Assembly: GCA_021841795.1 (NCBI GenBank)
Contig: JAKCDN010000074.1
Span: 1 to 10,171, forward strand
Direction: 5' to 3'
DNA from: Acidobacteriota bacterium
Lineage (GTDB): Bacteria; Acidobacteriota; Terriglobia; Terriglobales; Acidobacteriaceae
DNA length: 10,171 nucleotides
The notes beneath the pieces are model-generated. The model saw only the letters and a list, made by a program, of their open reading frames with translations, made no database searches and was not told the origin of the DNA. A program made the translations under genes and the position numbers. Shown here piece after piece: positions 7,649-10,171 of this stretch (position 1 is the stretch's first letter; each line of letters starts with the position of its first letter).

Positions 7649-8007
7649 CCTGTCCACCGCTTCTTACTCGTTCACATACCGCAGTCTGGTACCGGAACGC
7701 AATTCAACCGGCGCCGCCTGCACGGGCGCTGGATCGGAGCTTGAGTCCTGGTTCCGTCTTCTCTTCAATGCACTCTGAAATCGACCGCCGCGGGAAAGCA
7801 GCCTGTCCGGTTGGAAGCCGCGCACTGTCCCGTTCCATTGTGATGCACTTTGCGTGCAGAAGGTTACTACGTGAAGCCGCTTATCCCTCCGCGCCCATGC
7901 AATCCGGCGGCCGGAGCCGGTGGCTTTCGCGCGCGGCATCCCGCTGCGCAACCGCGCCGGTCTACCCTGCCGCCGCACCTGCGCCGTCTCCTTCCGCCCC
8001 GCAGTCC
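7649..8007. other. 359-base gap upstream of the glucosidase operon
   Basis: No gene is supported. A 104-codon minus-strand frame (7978-7664) has mixed third-position use and an Arg/Ser-rich product, unlike the genes on either side, and I reject it. The gap should hold the promoter of the glucosidase series, but I could not pick a -35/-10 pair with confidence. It contains an inverted repeat at 7844-7858, listed separately. The heptamer ATGCACT occurs twice, at 7768-7774 and at 7843-7849. Confidence 0.5.
7844..7858. promoter_or_regulatory. Inverted repeat upstream of the glucosidase operon
   Basis: TGCAC-N5-GTGCA is a perfect 5+5 inverted repeat roughly 200 bases upstream of the glucosidase start, inside the gap where the operon promoter must lie. 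Shape and size fit a dimeric transcription-factor site. The regulator is unknown and none is encoded nearby. Confidence 0.3.
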
Positions 8008-9108
8008 CTATTGGCCCTCGACCCGCGCCCGGGCAAGCATGTATTTCACCGCCGCTTCCATCTCATCCGGCGTCACATCCTCCACCACCCCGGCCTCGCC
8101 AATCCCGAACGGCAGCACGAACCGCCTCACCCCGCCCACATTCTTCTTGTCGCTGCCCGTCGCCGCCATCACCCGCGCCGCGCTCGCCTTCAACCTCGGC
8201 AGCGGACCATAGCGATAGATCAGCGTCTCCATCCGCTCCATCTGCGCCCCGGTAATGGTGCCCCGCCGGCGCGCCACCGCCAGCGCCGCCACCATGCCCC
8301 AGCCCACCGCCTCGCCGTGCAGCATCGCCTTGTAGCGCGTCGCCTGCTCCAGCGCGTGGCCCACCGTATGCCCAAAGTTCAGGATCATCCGCAGCCCGCT
8401 CTCGCGCTCGTCCCGCCGCACCACGTCGGCCTTCATCCGCACCGACGCCGCAATCACGCGCTCCAGCGCCTTCGGCTCCCGTTGCAGAATCGCGTCCGCA
8501 TGCTCTTCCATAAACCGCACCAGCGCCCGGTCCCGGATGATGCCCGCCTTCACGCTCTCCATCAACCCCGCCCGCAGCTCGCGGTCCGGCAGCGTCCCCA
8601 GCGCGTCGATATCGCCAAACACCGCCCGCGGCTGAAGAAAATTCCCCACCAGGTTCTTGCCTTCGGGCAGATTCACACCCACCTTGCCCCCCACACTCGA
8701 ATCCACCTGCGCAAGAAACGTCGTCGGCACCTGCACAAAGGGAATGCCGCGCATGAAAATCGCCGCTACAAACCCTCCCACGTCCCCCACAATGCCCCCG
8801 CCCAGCGCAATCAGAAACGATCCCCGGTCGCCCCCGGCTCGAATCATCTCCCGCGTCAGACGCTCCACGTTTTTCATCGTCTTGTGCTGCTCTCCCGCCG
8901 GTAAAAACAGCACCAGCGGCGCCTCGGAAAAGGAGCGCAGCACGCTATGTCCCCACAGCGCCCAGATCTCCGGCGACGTCAGCACAAACACCCGCCGCGG
9001 CAGCCGCCCTACCGCGCGCTCGATCCGCTGCGCCAGGGTCTCCAGCAGCCCGCTGCCAATCACCACGTCATACTTCGCCGAAGGCGTCTCTACTCGTATC
9101 GTCTGCAC
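8008..9108 (-). CDS. aroB: 3-dehydroquinate synthase
   Basis: Converts 3-deoxy-D-arabino-heptulosonate 7-phosphate to 3-dehydroquinate, second step of the shikimate pathway, in the cytoplasm with NAD and a divalent metal. The protein has 366 residues, the usual length. It shows PAGEQHKT (70-77), the NAD motif LGGGIVGDVGGF (102-113), VPTTFLAQVDSSVGGKVGVN (127-146) with Lys142, and GKNLVGNF with Lys151. The metal ligands are Glu184 (in LMESVKAG), His247 (in NFGHTVGHALE) and His264 (in MLHGEAVGWG). Glu-Ser-Val-Lys replaces the commoner Glu-Val-Ile-Lys around the first ligand, a change that keeps the ligand. The start is GTG at 9108-9106; the ATG just upstream is in another frame. A TAGAAT box ends only 9 bases before the start. 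It precedes the glucosidase series on the same strand but is 359 bases away and probably a separate unit. Confidence 0.97.
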   Translation of the reverse strand: MQTIRVETPSAKYDVVIGSGLLETLAQRIERAVGRLPRRVFVLTSPEIWALWGHSVLRSFSEAPLVLFLPAGEQHKTMKNVERLTREMIRAGGDRGSFLIALGGGIVGDVGGFVAAIFMRGIPFVQVPTTFLAQVDSSVGGKVGVNLPEGKNLVGNFLQPRAVFGDIDALGTLPDRELRAGLMESVKAGIIRDRALVRFMEEHADAILQREPKALERVIAASVRMKADVVRRDERESGLRMILNFGHTVGHALEQATRYKAMLHGEAVGWGMVAALAVARRRGTITGAQMERMETLIYRYGPLPRLKASAARVMAATGSDKKNVGGVRRFVLPFGIGEAGVVEDVTPDEMEAAVKYMLARARVEGQ

Positions 9109-9485
9109 AATGTCTTCATTCTATTGCGACGCGCCCACCGGCGCCGCCCCGCGGAAACCCGCAGGAATCACAAAACGCCCTCCCCGGCCGGCGCGCCGCC
9201 GGCAAGCCCGCCGAACGCTCTGCCCTTGCTTCTGGCTTTATATTGCTTTCGGGAAAAACAGGCCGCTTCAAACCCGCCCTGAAAGACGCCGCCACTCCGG
9301 TCCCCGCGGAAGTAATCATGCCCATCAGCTTCCATTTCAGGGTCAAGCTCACCAGACAGCAAATATTCGAAGAGCTGCTTCCGATCGTCGTCTACGGCTG
9401 GATCTGGTAGCCTGCTCCCCGCTCCGGATGCGGCGCCCGAATACGCCCCGCTCTCTCCGGCTGCGATGATCCGCCGCCGTCATCC
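9109..9485. other. 377-base gap between aroB and hicB
   Basis: Holds the start signals of aroB, the 3' side of hicAB and a possible 30-residue plus-strand ORF (9318-9410). A TAGAAT box on the minus strand (9123-9118) could be an aroB -10 element, but no good -35 is visible. A 7-base-pair GC-rich stem (9187-9193 with 9197-9203, 3-base loop) and a weaker GATGA/TCATC stem (9465-9469 with 9480-9484), directly after the hicB stop, might mark transcript ends. A 78-codon minus-strand frame at 9352-9116 runs through these signals and is not supported. Confidence 0.5.
9318..9410 (+). CDS. Possible small protein of 30 residues
   Basis: I do not recognise this ORF. It begins ATG with CGGAAG about 6 bases before it, a fair ribosome binding site, and ends at TAG (9408-9410). 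Its third codon positions are about 80 percent G or C, like the real genes here. The product has a basic N-terminal half (FHFRVKLTRQQ) and a hydrophobic, aromatic C-terminus ending VVYGWIW, which could lie on a membrane. The frame stays open upstream to at least 9243, so a longer form from a TTG is possible. It diverges from aroB. At this length a chance ORF is the main alternative. Confidence 0.3.
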   Translation: MPISFHFRVKLTRQQIFEELLPIVVYGWIW

Positions 9486-9914
9486 TCAGGCAAGACGGCG
9501 GGAGCGCCGTGGCGCATTCGCAACCGCAGCCTTCGGCTTGCCGCCGAGCGCGCGCCGCACCAGAAACGCTGACCGGTTCAGCCGGGCTTCGGCTGCGCGG
9601 CGGTCGATCTCCGCAAGCTGGCTTTCCCGCGCCGTCACGTTGAACCGAACTGTCTTTTCCGGCTCCGCGACAGCCACCAGAAACGCCACTGCGCCTCTCA
9701 TCGCGGGATCGCCGCGAAGTTCGTCAAGGGTCGAGGAGTCGGGAATCGCTTCGCCGTCCTCGCGCATGCCCGCGATATGAAATACCAGCGCTTCGGCCGC
9801 CATCCGGCGCGCTTCCTCAAGGGTCGAGCCCGCGGTAACGCATCCCGGAAAATCCGGAAAACTGACGCCGTAGTCGGAGTCTGAATCCTTGTGAAGATAG
9901 GCGATGTATTCCAT
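9486..9914 (-). CDS. hicB: HicB-type antitoxin
   Basis: Neutralises the HicA toxin by binding it, and should repress its own operon. It has 142 residues. The N-terminal half (1-60) is the degraded RNase H-like HicB fold, with YGVSFPDFPGCVTAGSTLEEA (from 15) as its signature and AAEAL following. Residues 87-123 form a ribbon-helix-helix DNA-binding domain: the strand TVRFNVT (88-94), then helices ending NRSAFLVRRAL. The last 20 residues are a basic tail. The start at 9914 follows AGAGGA, which overlaps the hicA stop codon, only 8 bases after hicA ends, so translation of the two is probably coupled. The same frame is open upstream through hicA, but that product has no HicB similarity. Toxin-first order matches classic hicAB loci. 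Confidence 0.93.
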   Translation of the reverse strand: MEYIAYLHKDSDSDYGVSFPDFPGCVTAGSTLEEARRMAAEALVFHIAGMREDGEAIPDSSTLDELRGDPAMRGAVAFLVAVAEPEKTVRFNVTARESQLAEIDRRAAEARLNRSAFLVRRALGGKPKAAVANAPRRSRRLA

Positions 9915-9922
9915 GCGTTCCT

Positions 9923-10111
9923 CTACCGGAGCTTCAGCCCGGATTGTTTCTCGATCGATCGAAGCGTCCCCGCAGGAAAGTCTTTCCTGGGGTGCGGAAC
10001 CGTCACCCTGCCCGGTTTGGACGGATGTTTGAATTGCATATGGCTGCCGGCGTGAGCGGCCACCACCCATCCGTCTTCTTTCAGCTTCCTGATAATCTCG
10101 CGGCTGCTCAT
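9923..10111 (-). CDS. hicA: HicA-type mRNA interferase toxin
   Basis: Small toxin that cleaves mRNA independently of the ribosome when freed from HicB. The protein is 62 residues with a double-stranded RNA-binding-like fold. Visible signature: SSREIIRKLKEDGW (2-15), then the catalytic GSHMQF with His24, a basic KHPSKPGRVTVPHPRKD block (28-44), and GTLRSIEKQSGL (48-59) at the C-terminus. All expected parts are present, so it looks functional. The ATG at 10111 is preceded by GGAAG at a 10-base spacing. It is the first gene of the hicAB operon, with its promoter at 10138-10166. Confidence 0.93.
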   Translation of the reverse strand: MSSREIIRKLKEDGWVVAAHAGSHMQFKHPSKPGRVTVPHPRKDFPAGTLRSIEKQSGLKLR

Positions 10112-10137
10112 CTCCGGCCCGCTTCCCGGCCTCTATC

Positions 10138-10166
10138 ATCATACACACTGCATACACACCATACAA
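10138..10166 (-). promoter_or_regulatory. hicAB promoter with embedded direct repeats
   Basis: On the minus strand, TTGTAT (10166-10161) and TATGAT (10143-10138) are separated by exactly 17 bases, a good match to a housekeeping -35/-10 pair, ending 26 bases before the hicA start. TGTATG occurs three times within it (10165-10160, 10156-10151, 10145-10140). Two of these belong to a 9-base repeat, GTGTGTATG, spaced 11 bases apart, about one helical turn. These are likely sites for the ribbon-helix-helix domain of HicB, giving autorepression; that last step is inference. Confidence 0.6.
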
Positions 10167-10171
10167 TCCGT

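Noticed and set aside
7664..7978. 104-codon minus-strand frame ending just before the glucosidase
   Set aside because: Mixed third-position use, Arg/Ser-rich product and no recognisable motif. It reads as promoter-region DNA that happens to be open.
9116..9352. 78-codon minus-strand frame upstream of aroB
   Set aside because: It covers the aroB start signals and GC-rich stems, and its product has no visible domain.
9915..10166. N-terminal extension of hicB through the hicA region
   Set aside because: HicB similarity begins at the ATG at 9914, which has its own AGAGGA site. The extension overlaps hicA in another frame and runs into the promoter.

Overview
This is a GC-rich stretch of chromosome from a free-living bacterium. 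The protein sequences (short 6-phosphogluconate dehydrogenase, family 15 glucosidase beside transketolase, dehydroquinate synthase with a Glu-Ser-Val-Lys zinc-site motif) suggest an Acidobacteriota-type organism. That placement is impression from protein style, not a search result. Apart from one toxin-antitoxin pair, the content is ordinary core metabolism.

Layout, left to right. Positions 1-233 hold no confident gene. A small DUF2127-type membrane protein (234-743, +) converges on a long minus-strand series, with a hairpin (750-790) between. Read in transcription order, from right to left, the series is: family 15 glucoside hydrolase (7648-5162), transketolase (5107-3110), ribose-5-phosphate isomerase B (3026-2544), a HAD-type phosphatase (2410-1799) and 6-phosphogluconate dehydrogenase (1720-815). 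The gaps are 54, 83, 133 and 78 bases, so these five probably form one operon or two overlapping units. Upstream lie a 359-base gap and aroB (9108-8008, -). Next is a 377-base gap containing one possible 30-residue plus-strand ORF. At the right edge is a complete hicAB toxin-antitoxin pair (10111-9486, -) with a recognisable promoter.

How the genes work together. The cytoplasmic glucosidase would free glucose from an internal alpha-glucan or disaccharide. After phosphorylation and oxidation by enzymes not in this window, 6-phosphogluconate dehydrogenase makes ribulose-5-phosphate. RpiB converts that to ribose-5-phosphate, and transketolase rearranges the pentose phosphates. Transketolase chemistry also yields erythrose-4-phosphate, a precursor of the shikimate pathway in which AroB acts. 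The HAD protein is the unknown member. One testable idea is that it removes a toxic sugar-acid phosphate that would inhibit 6-phosphogluconate dehydrogenase.

I found no clearly undescribed system. The most useful leads are the HAD protein in the pentose-phosphate operon, the apparent NAD preference of the dehydrogenase, the repeat-bearing hicAB promoter, two palindromes in operon gaps, and the small ORF divergent from aroB. No tRNA, rRNA, CRISPR array or insertion sequence was seen.
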